Origin: Bifidobacterium breve
GTDB taxonomy: Bacteria; Actinomycetota; Acidimicrobiia; Acidimicrobiales; Ilumatobacteraceae
DNA: 33,288 nt
Direction: 5' to 3'
Assembly (NCBI GenBank): GCA_945901725.1
Contig: CAMDLK010000015.1
Location: 1 to 33,288 of the forward strand
Shown: in pieces, positions 17,143-24,961 of the stretch
Numbering within the stretch: the stretch's first letter is position 1
Layout of the letters: each line of letters starts with the position of its first letter
Translations under genes and position numbers: made by a program
The notes under the pieces: model-generated
Seen by the model: the letters and a program-made list of their open reading frames with translations, nothing else
Told to the model about the DNA's origin: nothing
Database searches by the model: none

Positions 17143-18147
17143 TTATTTCACTGCTTCAGGATCAGGGACTTTGGCATTAACTAGCTGAGAAAATGGTGCA
17201 ACATGAGCATCGGCACCAACAACACAGTCAACCAGAGAAGCCTCAGCACCAATAGCGCCCATCACTAGGGAACGTTCGAGGCGAACTCGAGCACCGATAT
17301 GTGCGCCAGGGAGAACAACTGAATCAATGATGACGCATCCTTCTTCCACTACGGCTGCTTCACCAATGACGCTATGTGTAATTGACGCTGACGAATGCAC
17401 ATGTGCTTGTGGCCCTACAGAAGCCAAGATTCGTGTACGAGTTCCATCAATGAGGTCAAGGTTGGCGCGTAGGTATGTGCTGGGAAGACCAGTATCGATC
17501 CAGTAATCGTCTGTAGGCATTGCTGCAAGAGTTCCATCGGCCACCATTGCGGGAAACACGACTCGTTCAATTGAAAGGCGCTGCCCTTCAGGAATACGAC
17601 TAATGACAGACGGCTCTAACACATATGTGCCGGCATTGACCAGGTTGCTGGAAGTTTCTCCGGGAGCTGGCTTTTCAACAAAGCGCTTCACCCAGCCTTT
17701 GTCATCCGATTCGACAACTCCAAACTGCGATGGGTCGGCAACTGGCGTGAGGTGCAATGTCCCTTCGGCGCCTTGACTCTTATGGAAGGCCACCAACTGC
17801 GACAAATCAACGTCACACATGATGTCGCCGTTCATCACGATGAAAGTGTCAGACACGCCTGCATGTCGTGCCGCAAACGCAATAGCGCCTGCAGTATCAA
17901 GAGGTTCTGGCTCTACCGCGTAATGCAGCGCAATACCTGCACACACACCATCTGGGAAGGCCTCGAAGAATGGCTCTGGTTTAAAACCGATTGCAAGGAC
18001 AACTTCAGTGACACCGGCAGTACCGAGAGAAGCAATGAGATGCTCTAATTGACGCACATTCGCAATTGGCAACAGCGGTTTTGGTGTGGTGAGCGTGAGT
18101 GGTCTCAGCCGAGTTCCGAAACCCCCGACTAATACGACAGCGTGCAT
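17143..18147 (-). CDS. manC: Mannose-1-phosphate guanylyltransferase
   Basis: This nucleotidyltransferase makes GDP-mannose from GTP and mannose-1-phosphate. The 334-residue protein has the pyrophosphorylase signature GGFGTRLRPLT (8-18) with TPKPLLP. The metal-binding NGD is at 106-108, FVEKP at 156-160 carries the sugar-phosphate lysine, and NAGTYV follows. From about residue 250 on, hexapeptide-like repeats predict a left-handed beta-helix. It resembles the mycobacterial mannose-1-phosphate guanylyltransferase encoded near the F420 genes more than UTP- or dTTP-using relatives, though base specificity is inferred. The gene overlaps the stop of the upstream anchored protein by one base (TGATG). 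The symbol manC is used for function; mycobacterial annotation often calls this gene manB. Confidence 0.85.
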   Translation of the reverse strand: MHAVVLVGGFGTRLRPLTLTTPKPLLPIANVRQLEHLIASLGTAGVTEVVLAIGFKPEPFFEAFPDGVCAGIALHYAVEPEPLDTAGAIAFAARHAGVSDTFIVMNGDIMCDVDLSQLVAFHKSQGAEGTLHLTPVADPSQFGVVESDDKGWVKRFVEKPAPGETSSNLVNAGTYVLEPSVISRIPEGQRLSIERVVFPAMVADGTLAAMPTDDYWIDTGLPSTYLRANLDLIDGTRTRILASVGPQAHVHSSASITHSVIGEAAVVEEGCVIIDSVVLPGAHIGARVRLERSLVMGAIGAEASLVDCVVGADAHVAPFSQLVNAKVPDPEAVK

Positions 18148-18896
18148 CAGCCGCCAGTGGTTGTTGTGGTGGCGCCAGCAACGGTTGTTGTAGTGCCTCC
18201 ACCAAATTCAGACGCCACGATGTCTGCCAACTTTGCAGCTGACTCTGGCAATGGAATTTGTGTGCCAGGAGCAACATACGCAACAGCAATGGCCATTTCG
18301 TCGTTCAAAATTCTGACATTAGAGAAATCTGTGATGTAACGCTTTGAGTTGGCATCTTCGCTGGCCTTAGGCCACGCGATGACTTGCACTTGCGCATCAA
18401 CCAATTTGCCTGACTTGTCTTTGCACTGGTCTTTACTGACCGCGTATGACACGCCTTTGTTCTGTTCTGCAGGAAACGTAATGCCCTTAGTTGTCACTTC
18501 AACACCGTAGGTAGTGAGATACAAACCAAGCTTGGCTTTCTTGCCTGCAGATGCGATTTGTGGGTACCAACGAATCACACCATCTTCACGGCTAAAGACT
18601 CCGTACTTCGAAAAATTCTCGTCAGCTGTATCGGCTTTTTGCTTGTCAATCGCAAGGTTCGGAAGATATGCATCACAGTGGTAGATACCAAACGGAATGT
18701 GCCAGCGATCAGATGTAGTTGGAGCGACGTCACTGGCTGCTGGTGCCTGACGGGCATACGAAATCAGGCCGGTACCGACAATGACAATGACTGCCATGAT
18801 GGTCGGGAAAAGAGTGCCGCCTTGAAAGCGCACCTTCTTGCCTTTGCCCTTCTGTGCGAGACGGGCGACCTTTTTTGCTGATGAACCACTAGCCAC
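18147..18896 (-). CDS. Membrane-anchored protein with Thr/Gly-rich tail, function unknown
   Basis: I do not recognise a family with certainty in this 249-residue protein. A basic, lysine-rich start (residues 1-25) leads to one membrane segment (28-48), so most of the chain should lie outside the cytoplasm. The outer domain contains two cysteines, Cys74 in IYHCD and Cys158 in DQCKD, which could pair. The C-terminus is a low-complexity stretch, TTTTVAGATTTTTGG. It overlaps the upstream glycosyltransferase stop by 8 bases and the guanylyltransferase start by 1 base, so it is firmly inside a sugar-nucleotide and glycosyltransferase operon. It starts with GTG. A cell-envelope role is a guess from its position and topology. 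Confidence 0.78.
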   Translation of the reverse strand: MASGSSAKKVARLAQKGKGKKVRFQGGTLFPTIMAVIVIVGTGLISYARQAPAASDVAPTTSDRWHIPFGIYHCDAYLPNLAIDKQKADTADENFSKYGVFSREDGVIRWYPQIASAGKKAKLGLYLTTYGVEVTTKGITFPAEQNKGVSYAVSKDQCKDKSGKLVDAQVQVIAWPKASEDANSKRYITDFSNVRILNDEMAIAVAYVAPGTQIPLPESAAKLADIVASEFGGGTTTTVAGATTTTTGG

Positions 18897-20151
18897 GAAG
18901 AATTGAGGCTATCTGCTGAACGCCCAGTGAGGCGATTACATCCAGGTATGAATTGGCAACCCGTGCTGGCGATACATGAGATTCGACCCATAATCTGCCT
19001 CGAGCCCCTGCTTCTGTGGCTGCTGAACCCGAATTCACCATCGCACGAAGTGCATCAGTGAAGGCAATCGGATCATCGGGTGCCACCGAGACGCCCGCGC
19101 CACTCTCAGCCAAAATACGCGTCACTTCTGTGCCAGCATCAATGGCCGCAACGACGGGCCGGCCCGCCGCCAAGATGCTGTACGTCTTTGATGGGACACT
19201 GACCGCACCTAGCCCAGCCCGCAAAGGCACCACATGAATGTCGGCAGTCGCGAGAACTTCAGCCACACGATCAGCGGGTTGATACCCAGAGAATCGAATA
19301 TTGGAAAGCCCGATTGCATCACGTTCTAGTTCCCCACGGGCTGCACCATCACCGTTGATAACAAATGTCACCTCAGGCATCTCACGTGCTGCATGCACCA
19401 TCATGGTGAGCGACTGCGAATACCCAACATTGCCTGCGTACATAACAACGGGCTCTGAACCGATTCGTAACTCTTCGCGATATGAAGTCATTCGATCACG
19501 CGGCGTGATTCGATCGCTATCAACAAAGTTCGGAATCACATGCACCTTGTGTTGGTGTTTAGGTGCAACCTTTGCCAACACATTTGCTCGCAAGTCTTCT
19601 GACAGCACAACCACAGCATCAGAACGGTGATAACTGACTCTCTCTAACCATCGAGACACCGCGATGATACGCGCGTTAGTAATTGCGCCAGTTTCTACTG
19701 CAGCGTCAGGAAAGACATCCTGGATGTTGAACACTGACGGACAACGCCTAATTCTGCTTGCAAGCCAACCAGTTAAACCAAGCGTGAGTGGCGGCGACAT
19801 TGAGATCACTGCAGCAGGACGACGTTGAACTCCCCCTGCAAAAACTGTGCACACGCCAGCGATTGCACTAAATGCTCCGAATCCGATTGCACGACGTAGC
19901 AAGTTTGACTTGCTCTTGCCAGGAAATGGGTGAACGCGGATGATCGAACCCCATGCAGTTTGTTCGCGACGAACCAAACGGCCAGCCCAGCCGGATTCAA
20001 TGGCGTGGGTTCGATACCACGGCAACGATGTCACCACGTGAACTTTCTGACCTTTCGCCACGAACTCATGAACGATGCGAGTAATCACATCTCCCGTTGG
20101 TGCAGTGTCTGGCGCAAAGTGTGGACACAGGACAATTATTGGGCGACTCAA
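18889..20151 (-). CDS. GT4 family glycosyltransferase, WbuB-like
   Basis: This 420-residue GT-B fold protein has an N-terminal domain opening with IIVLCPHFAPDTAPTGDVI, a WbuB-like start. The C-terminal nucleotide-sugar domain shows VMYAGNVGYSQSL, FVINGDGAARGEL and PSKTYSILAAGRPVVA. WbuB-type enzymes transfer N-acetyl-fucosamine or similar sugars in O-antigen assembly. The exact donor cannot be read here. The start is a TTG overlapping the TGA of the upstream glycosyltransferase (TTGA, 4 bases). The N-terminal match to the family supports this start. Confidence 0.88.
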   Translation of the reverse strand: MSRPIIVLCPHFAPDTAPTGDVITRIVHEFVAKGQKVHVVTSLPWYRTHAIESGWAGRLVRREQTAWGSIIRVHPFPGKSKSNLLRRAIGFGAFSAIAGVCTVFAGGVQRRPAAVISMSPPLTLGLTGWLASRIRRCPSVFNIQDVFPDAAVETGAITNARIIAVSRWLERVSYHRSDAVVVLSEDLRANVLAKVAPKHQHKVHVIPNFVDSDRITPRDRMTSYREELRIGSEPVVMYAGNVGYSQSLTMMVHAAREMPEVTFVINGDGAARGELERDAIGLSNIRFSGYQPADRVAEVLATADIHVVPLRAGLGAVSVPSKTYSILAAGRPVVAAIDAGTEVTRILAESGAGVSVAPDDPIAFTDALRAMVNSGSAATEAGARGRLWVESHVSPARVANSYLDVIASLGVQQIASILRG

Positions 20152-21284
20152 CGAATACCTCGTGCTGCTGCAAGCACCAAGTCATATTGTTCGACTAATT
20201 CGGTGGCAGATATCTCAGACGTAAATGCCCTGGCGCGATCTTTGCCTGCAGTTACCAATTCTTCACGGCGAATCTTTACCGCTTCCAACGCGCGCACCCA
20301 TGCATCATCATCTAACGGACATACGAGTCCCGCATCTCCTACTACTTCGGGCAAGCTACCCCTGTCGCTACACACAACAGGAGTGCCACAACGCATGGCT
20401 TCAATTACTGGTGCACCGAATCCTTCGTATTCACTTGGAAACACCATTGCTTCTGCCATGGCCAATAATCCGTTGCGATCCGCATTCGATACTCGACCCG
20501 CCATCACAACTCGGTCACGAAGACCCAAGGTGTCAATCAGTTGAAGTACTTCATCATGTGCTGAACCTTTTGACCCCATACAGATGAGTCGCAATGCGGG
20601 ATCTCCCCATCGCCCTTCGCCATGTGCCATCAAACGCATGAGGAACGCGTGATTCTTGTGTGGGTGAGTAATTGCGGGATATACGAGAACAGGTCCGTTA
20701 CCTAAGCCAAACTGTCGACGTAACGCATCACTGCTGGTTGTTTCACCGTCGAAGGCTTTCTCTAAACCGTGACGCACCACACTGATTTTCTTCGGTGCGA
20801 TTCCGAAAGCACGCACCAATGTGCCAGCCACAAAACGAGACGGCACAGCAATGCGAACCGCACGTTGCAAAGACGACGGGACCATCTTGTTGAGATATTT
20901 CAACTTCACTGGCGCTACATAATGCGGGTAATCAATCCACTGCACATCATGGATTGTGACCAGTGTGTGCTTATTGCCGAAACGAGGAATCGAACCCCCA
21001 CCGTGGTGAACAACTTGATATTCCCGGGTACGCCATGCAAGCCAGGTGTGTTCCAGGAAAATGCGCTCAGCTCGGCGCATGCACGAACTTGGAGCTTCAT
21101 ACACAGTGAACGCTGCGGCAATGCGCGGGTGGCGTTCACAAAAACCGCGGGGTGCAAATACATCTACTTGATAGTTATGCGTGATTAGCGACAGACCATC
21201 GAGTTGACGCAACAAGTACTCCTCGCTACCACCAACACCGGGCACGCACCACAGTAAGTTCATCGCCGCATATCGGGTAATCAT
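20148..21284 (-). CDS. GT4 family glycosyltransferase
   Basis: This 378-residue GT-B glycosyltransferase opens with CVPGVGGSEEYLLRQL, the glycine-rich acceptor-side loop. The central segment is LVTIHDVQWIDYPHYV. The donor-binding C-terminal domain has YPAITHPHKNHAFLM and the Ex7E motif in EYEGFGAPVIEAMRCGTPV. This matches GT4 enzymes that add mannose, rhamnose or similar sugars to surface polysaccharides; donor and acceptor are unknown. It overlaps its neighbours by 4 bases on both sides (ATGA at the start), in the middle of a tightly coupled operon. An internal ATG at codon 8 is a possible alternative start. Confidence 0.9.
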   Translation of the reverse strand: MITRYAAMNLLWCVPGVGGSEEYLLRQLDGLSLITHNYQVDVFAPRGFCERHPRIAAAFTVYEAPSSCMRRAERIFLEHTWLAWRTREYQVVHHGGGSIPRFGNKHTLVTIHDVQWIDYPHYVAPVKLKYLNKMVPSSLQRAVRIAVPSRFVAGTLVRAFGIAPKKISVVRHGLEKAFDGETTSSDALRRQFGLGNGPVLVYPAITHPHKNHAFLMRLMAHGEGRWGDPALRLICMGSKGSAHDEVLQLIDTLGLRDRVVMAGRVSNADRNGLLAMAEAMVFPSEYEGFGAPVIEAMRCGTPVVCSDRGSLPEVVGDAGLVCPLDDDAWVRALEAVKIRREELVTAGKDRARAFTSEISATELVEQYDLVLAAARGIR

Positions 21285-22357
21285 GATGCAGTACCTAATA
21301 CTTGTCTATACGCGTTCATAGTGGCTTCAGCTGTAGCCGACCATGGCACTTGTGCCGCACGTGCAAGACCGCTTGCTCGAAGGTTGTCAACATTTGACAA
21401 CGCTTCAGACAAACCAGCCGCAATTGATTCAACACTGAGCGGATCAACAAGCACTGCTGCCCCACCGGCAACTTCTTCGGTTGATGTTCCGCGAGACGTA
21501 ACCACAGCAGCACCATGGGCCATGGCCTCAATGACTGGCAATCCGTACCCTTCCAAAATTGACGGGAATGCGAAAACCGAGCATGCCTCATATAAGGCAG
21601 GCAAATCATTTGCTGGCACAAAACCTGTAAATCGAACATCGTGCGCAGTTGATGGAGCTTCATCGCCCCACCCGGCCATCCCTACAACAACTAGTGGCGG
21701 AGCATCACGAAGTGAACCGAGCGCTTCAATGAGGCGTGCCAAGTTCTTTCGTGGCTCAAGTGTTCCGACAAACAAAACAAACTGTTCAGGCAAATCGTAT
21801 GTCGCACGAACTCGAGCGCGATCTTCGCTAGTGATGTTCTGCGCCCTTACTCCGAGCGGAACATGTCGTAAACGGTCTGAGTTAAAACCTGCCGTTACAC
21901 AATCGTCAAGCGTTGCTTGCGACGAGCACAGCACCATGTCTGCTTTGTTCAGCATGATGTCAAGACTTCGACGAAATACTTTGTTGCCTCGTGCAGTAAA
22001 GAAATCTGGATGGCGCAAGAAAGCCAAATCATGAATGGTGACCACTAGGGGCAATGACGTTGCTGGAGGAATGATGGTTGTGGAATGCACCAGGTCTGCG
22101 TTGTCGACGATGGATTCAACTTTTGGCCATCCGAGGCGCAACCAGGATTCAACGAGAAGTGGCCCACCAATGGGCAGCGAGTTGACTGCGATCGGAGGAA
22201 TAAACCCATCAGTTGGCGGGTGACGGTGTCGCCCAGTTACTCCAATGACCTCTACATCAGACCGCAAGGTCAGTTCACGAGCCACTTCAATAGCTGAGAT
22301 TCCGGTCCCCCCAGGGACTCGGTGCCAGCATTGTTCGAGGGTGTAGGCGATGAGCAC
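21281..22357 (-). CDS. GT4 family glycosyltransferase, first gene of the operon
   Basis: This 358-residue GT-B enzyme has the N-terminal loop RVPGGTGISAIEVA and the segment LVVTIHDLAFLRHPDFF. The donor domain shows FVGTLEPRKNLARLIEAL, a classic GT4 signature, and the Ex7E motif in LEGYGLPVIEAMAHGAAV. It is closest in pattern to WbaZ/mannosyltransferase-like GT4 proteins. The start is the GTG at 22357. It heads the six-gene minus-strand unit that ends with the SDR protein. Upstream, CACAAT ends 6 bases before the GTG, a possible weak -10 for a leaderless start. Confidence 0.9.
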   Translation of the reverse strand: MLIAYTLEQCWHRVPGGTGISAIEVARELTLRSDVEVIGVTGRHRHPPTDGFIPPIAVNSLPIGGPLLVESWLRLGWPKVESIVDNADLVHSTTIIPPATSLPLVVTIHDLAFLRHPDFFTARGNKVFRRSLDIMLNKADMVLCSSQATLDDCVTAGFNSDRLRHVPLGVRAQNITSEDRARVRATYDLPEQFVLFVGTLEPRKNLARLIEALGSLRDAPPLVVVGMAGWGDEAPSTAHDVRFTGFVPANDLPALYEACSVFAFPSILEGYGLPVIEAMAHGAAVVTSRGTSTEEVAGGAAVLVDPLSVESIAAGLSEALSNVDNLRASGLARAAQVPWSATAEATMNAYRQVLGTAS

Positions 22358-22395
22358 CCCTACATTGTGACCGTTCCAGTCGTACTATGGCATCC
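22358..22395. promoter_or_regulatory. Very short divergent promoter region, glycosyltransferase operon and fcl
   Basis: Only 38 bases separate the two start codons used here. On the plus strand TACTAT (22383-22388) ends 7 bases before the ATG at 22396. On the minus strand CACAAT (plus-strand 22364-22369) ends 6 bases before the GTG at 22357. The -35 elements would lie across each other's core, so the two polymerases would probably compete. Confidence 0.45.
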
Positions 22396-23355
22396 ATGTC
22401 GGAATTTTGGTCGAATCGCAGTGTGGTGGTCACGGGAGGCAATGGCTTTCTCGGACGGGTCGTCGTAGCCCGATTGGCCCAACTAGGCGCTCGCGTTGCT
22501 GCCCCCACCCATGATGAGTACGACCTGACCATCCCCGGCGCAGCCGATGCAATGTTGGCTGCCCACTCACCTACTCATGTCATTCATCTGGCTGCCCGCG
22601 TCGGAGGAATCGGATACAACCAAGTTGCGCCAGCGCCTTTGTACCTCGACAACCTCATGATGGGCACTCACATCATCGAAGCAACGCGAGCTGCTGGAAC
22701 CGAGAAGACCGTCTTGCTCGGCACCGTGTGCTCGTACCCCAAACTCACTCCTGTTCCGTTCAAGGAAGAATCGTTGTGGGACGGTTATCCGGAAGAGACC
22801 AATGCACCATACGGCATTGCCAAGAAAGCTCACCTCATTCATGCACAGGTGAATGCAATTCAATACGGTCAAAAATTTGCATATCTCATTCCCACAAATC
22901 TCTACGGGCCTGGCGACAAATTCCATGAGTCGGTATCACACGTCATTCCGGCCCTTATTAAAAAGTGCATCGAAGCAAAAGAAACTGGGGCAGACCACAT
23001 TGACGTGTGGGGCACAGGTTCTGCCAGTCGTGAATATCTCTACGTCGAAGATGCAGCAGCAGCGATTGTGCGCGCTGCAGAAGCCCACGAAGGAACTGAG
23101 CCGATCAACCTTGGCTCGGATAGCGAAATCACCATTCGTGAAACGGCAGAAACAATTGCTTCAGTCGTTGGGTACACCGGCACTCTTCAATGGGACGCCA
23201 CCAAACCAGACGGCCAACCACGACGCCGCATTGACGCCACACGTGCAGAACAATTGCTCGGATGGAAAGCAGCCATGAAGTTTCGAGACGGCCTCGCGGC
23301 AACAGTTAATTGGTATCTCGCCAACCGAGCGGCAGCGGAGGCTGCACCTCGCTGA
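22396..23355 (+). CDS. fcl: GDP-L-fucose synthase
   Basis: This bifunctional NADPH-dependent SDR epimerises and reduces GDP-4-keto-6-deoxymannose to GDP-L-fucose. It has 319 residues. Landmarks are the Rossmann loop TGGNGFLG (13-20) and VHLAARVGGIGYN-like HLAARVGGIGYN (64-75). Next come CSYPKLTPVPFKEESLW with the active-site Cys112, NAPYGIAKKAH with Tyr139 and Lys143, and NLYGPGDKFHESVSHVIPAL with the conserved His. Where E. coli has Ser-Ser-Cys this protein has Thr-Val-Cys, so the usual catalytic Ser appears to be Thr. An in-frame ATG at 22387 lies inside the putative -10 TACTAT, so I prefer the ATG at 22396. The stop shares a base with the rhomboid ATG. Confidence 0.93.
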   Translation: MSEFWSNRSVVVTGGNGFLGRVVVARLAQLGARVAAPTHDEYDLTIPGAADAMLAAHSPTHVIHLAARVGGIGYNQVAPAPLYLDNLMMGTHIIEATRAAGTEKTVLLGTVCSYPKLTPVPFKEESLWDGYPEETNAPYGIAKKAHLIHAQVNAIQYGQKFAYLIPTNLYGPGDKFHESVSHVIPALIKKCIEAKETGADHIDVWGTGSASREYLYVEDAAAAIVRAAEAHEGTEPINLGSDSEITIRETAETIASVVGYTGTLQWDATKPDGQPRRRIDATRAEQLLGWKAAMKFRDGLAATVNWYLANRAAAEAAPR

Positions 23356-24191
23356 TGTCGTTTCCCCCACCGATTCTCGAATACTGCACCAGACATCCGG
23401 ACACAGCAACAGGCCGTCACTGCACGCGTTGTGGTCGCCCCGCATGCAACCAATGCCTCACGCAAGTCCATGTCGGCTCACACTGTGTTGACTGCATCAA
23501 GAGCTCGCGGCCACCAGTTACCGAGCGCATTCGTTTCTGGAACGCAGCACAACCGTTGTTAATCACCCAAGTCATTATTGCGGTGAACGTGTTTCTGTTT
23601 CTTTGGGTCACTATGGGGTCCACAGTGCTTACTAATGGCGGATCAATCAATGGCCGCGAACTCGATATGGCGTTGTCGCAGTATTTCATTGACAACGGCG
23701 AGTGGTACCGACTGATTTCTTCGGGTTTCCTGCATTACGGATTAATCCATGTCGGTATGAACATGTTCTTGTTGTGGCAACTTGGTCAACTTCTTGAACC
23801 AGCACTTGAACGAGGGCGATTTGCGCTTCTGTATTTTGCCGCAATGTTCGGCGGTTCTGCCGGGGCGCTTGCACTTAGCCCCAATGCTTTAACCGGTGGC
23901 GCATCGGGTGCAGTATTCGGCCTGATGGCAGCAGCAGCTGTTGGTTTGCAACAACGCGGCGTTAACCCAATGAAGACCGGAATCGGCGGAACTCTGATCT
24001 TGAACTTGCTCATCACTTTTACGATTCCCGGAATCTCTATTGGTGGCCACGTTGGTGGAGCACTCATGGGTGCCGTTGTTGGGTACGCAATGCTCGAGCC
24101 CCGATGGAACCGCACCGCTTCGTGGATTGCTTGGGCTGCACCCATCGCTGCCATGGTGGGATCAGTCTTTTTCATCGCTGTTTTCTTGTAG
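23355..24191 (+). CDS. Rhomboid family intramembrane serine protease with N-terminal zinc-binding segment
   Basis: This 278-residue protein cleaves substrates within or near the membrane. The N-terminal cytosolic part has a B-box-like Cys/His cluster, CTRHPDTATGRHCTRCGRPAC and the following CNQC, HCVDC, probably binding zinc; this is common in actinobacterial rhomboids. About six membrane segments follow. The catalytic serine is in GGASGAVFG and the catalytic histidine in GGHVGGALMG. The upstream HVGMN segment and the Arg/Tyr-rich loop WYRLISSGFLHYG are typical. The ATG at 23355 overlaps the fcl stop (TGATG). An upstream in-frame start at 23310 would lie within fcl and is unlikely. Substrates are unknown. 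Confidence 0.92.
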   Translation: MSFPPPILEYCTRHPDTATGRHCTRCGRPACNQCLTQVHVGSHCVDCIKSSRPPVTERIRFWNAAQPLLITQVIIAVNVFLFLWVTMGSTVLTNGGSINGRELDMALSQYFIDNGEWYRLISSGFLHYGLIHVGMNMFLLWQLGQLLEPALERGRFALLYFAAMFGGSAGALALSPNALTGGASGAVFGLMAAAAVGLQQRGVNPMKTGIGGTLILNLLITFTIPGISIGGHVGGALMGAVVGYAMLEPRWNRTASWIAWAAPIAAMVGSVFFIAVFL

Positions 24192-24257
24192 CGACACACC
24201 CGCCACATAACGTTCGCATCACATTCCCCCGTGATCCAACTATCAACGGGAGACTCC

Positions 24258-24692
24258 ATGCTCAACGCATCACTTGTCGACATTCCACGTCCATTTATTG
24301 ATTCCATCTCATCCCTTGTCGAATCACTCGGTGTCGCCTGTTTGGCACTTGAACACCCACTGCGCGCCAACACCTATGCACTCATTACTGATCAGCAACA
24401 ACGAGGCCTCGGACTTATTCGCGACCAGCCCATCAACGAAAGCACCATTCATAACATCGTTGGTCAGTGTTCTCGCATTCCGAATGCTCATTCAATAGTT
24501 CTCGTGTCGGTGCGCACTACGTCTCCCATTCAATACGGAGATGTCGAGATGCTTCACCACTGCGCAATGGTGACCAACAACGCCGGACTTCAATTACTTG
24601 ATTGGGTCATTATTGGCCGTGGTGGGCTTTATTGTCCGAGGTCCATTGCAGGCATGCCAGACCCGTGGTCAACTGCATCAGCATTCTTATAA
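24258..24692 (+). CDS. RadC/JAB-like protein without metal ligands
   Basis: This 144-residue protein aligns by eye with the C-terminal JAB (MPN) domain of RadC: an upstream helix, IPNAHSIVLVSV, then DVEMLHHCAMVTNNAGLQLLDWVIIGRGGLY. In RadC the corresponding stretches read VLAHNHPSG and LDHIVIGRGEY. The two zinc-binding histidines of the HxHPSG motif are replaced (Ser84 and Arg86 in LVSVRTTSP). The His after Asp115 is Trp (LLDW). The fold is probably retained but metallo-isopeptidase activity is unlikely. The ATG at 24258 has a GGGAG ribosome-binding site five bases upstream, which favours it over an earlier GTG at 24231. The 3' end overlaps the convergent DUF4031 gene by 64 bases. Its function is unknown. 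Confidence 0.72.
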   Translation: MLNASLVDIPRPFIDSISSLVESLGVACLALEHPLRANTYALITDQQQRGLGLIRDQPINESTIHNIVGQCSRIPNAHSIVLVSVRTTSPIQYGDVEMLHHCAMVTNNAGLQLLDWVIIGRGGLYCPRSIAGMPDPWSTASAFL

Positions 24693-24958
24693 GCACGTCG
24701 TTGCGCAGCTGACATTCGCAAGCCAGAACTCACCAAATGTGTCACCAGTTCTCTACTGGTCACCACCTGTGCGCCAAGGTCTATTGCAATGGCACGAATA
24801 TGCATCGGTAAGTCGTAATGGTCACCATGAAATGCACGTGGTGGAATTTCTAGCGTGACAGCGAATAGATGCAGTTCTTCAAATGAATGGTTGCTCGCCA
24901 TGTGACACCACTGATGATCCTTGAACCACCATCTGCTCTCATCAACAAAGATGGCCAT
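24629..24958 (-). CDS. DUF4031 domain protein
   Basis: This 109-residue protein matches actinobacterial DUF4031 in layout: MAIFVDESRWW at the start, then HMASNHSFEELHLFAVTL, then HYDLPMHIRAIAIDLGAQ. Family members usually have WxHxxxD/S and HYDxxxxxRxxAxxxGA segments, and both are visible. The function of the family is unknown. The ATG follows the FmdB stop by 3 bases, so the two are likely co-transcribed. The last 21 codons overlap the 3' end of the RadC-like gene on the other strand. The conserved part ends before the overlap, so the exact C-terminus is less certain. Confidence 0.8.
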   Translation of the reverse strand: MAIFVDESRWWFKDHQWCHMASNHSFEELHLFAVTLEIPPRAFHGDHYDLPMHIRAIAIDLGAQVVTSRELVTHLVSSGLRMSAAQRRAYKNADAVDHGSGMPAMDLGQ

Positions 24959-24961
24959 GCG

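Noticed and set aside
18136-18190. Tandem trinucleotide-like repeat near the 3' end of the anchored-protein gene
   Set aside because: It only encodes the Thr-rich protein tail; there is no sign that it is a mobile or regulatory repeat.
21321-22034. Plus-strand open frame inside the GT4 gene (237 codons)
   Set aside because: The opposite strand encodes a clear GT4 enzyme; this frame is low-complexity and has no homologous segments.
22387-22395. Earlier ATG for GDP-fucose synthase
   Set aside because: It lies within the likely -10 hexamer TACTAT. The ATG at 22396 fits the family N-terminus and leaderless spacing better. The choice remains open without 5'-end data.
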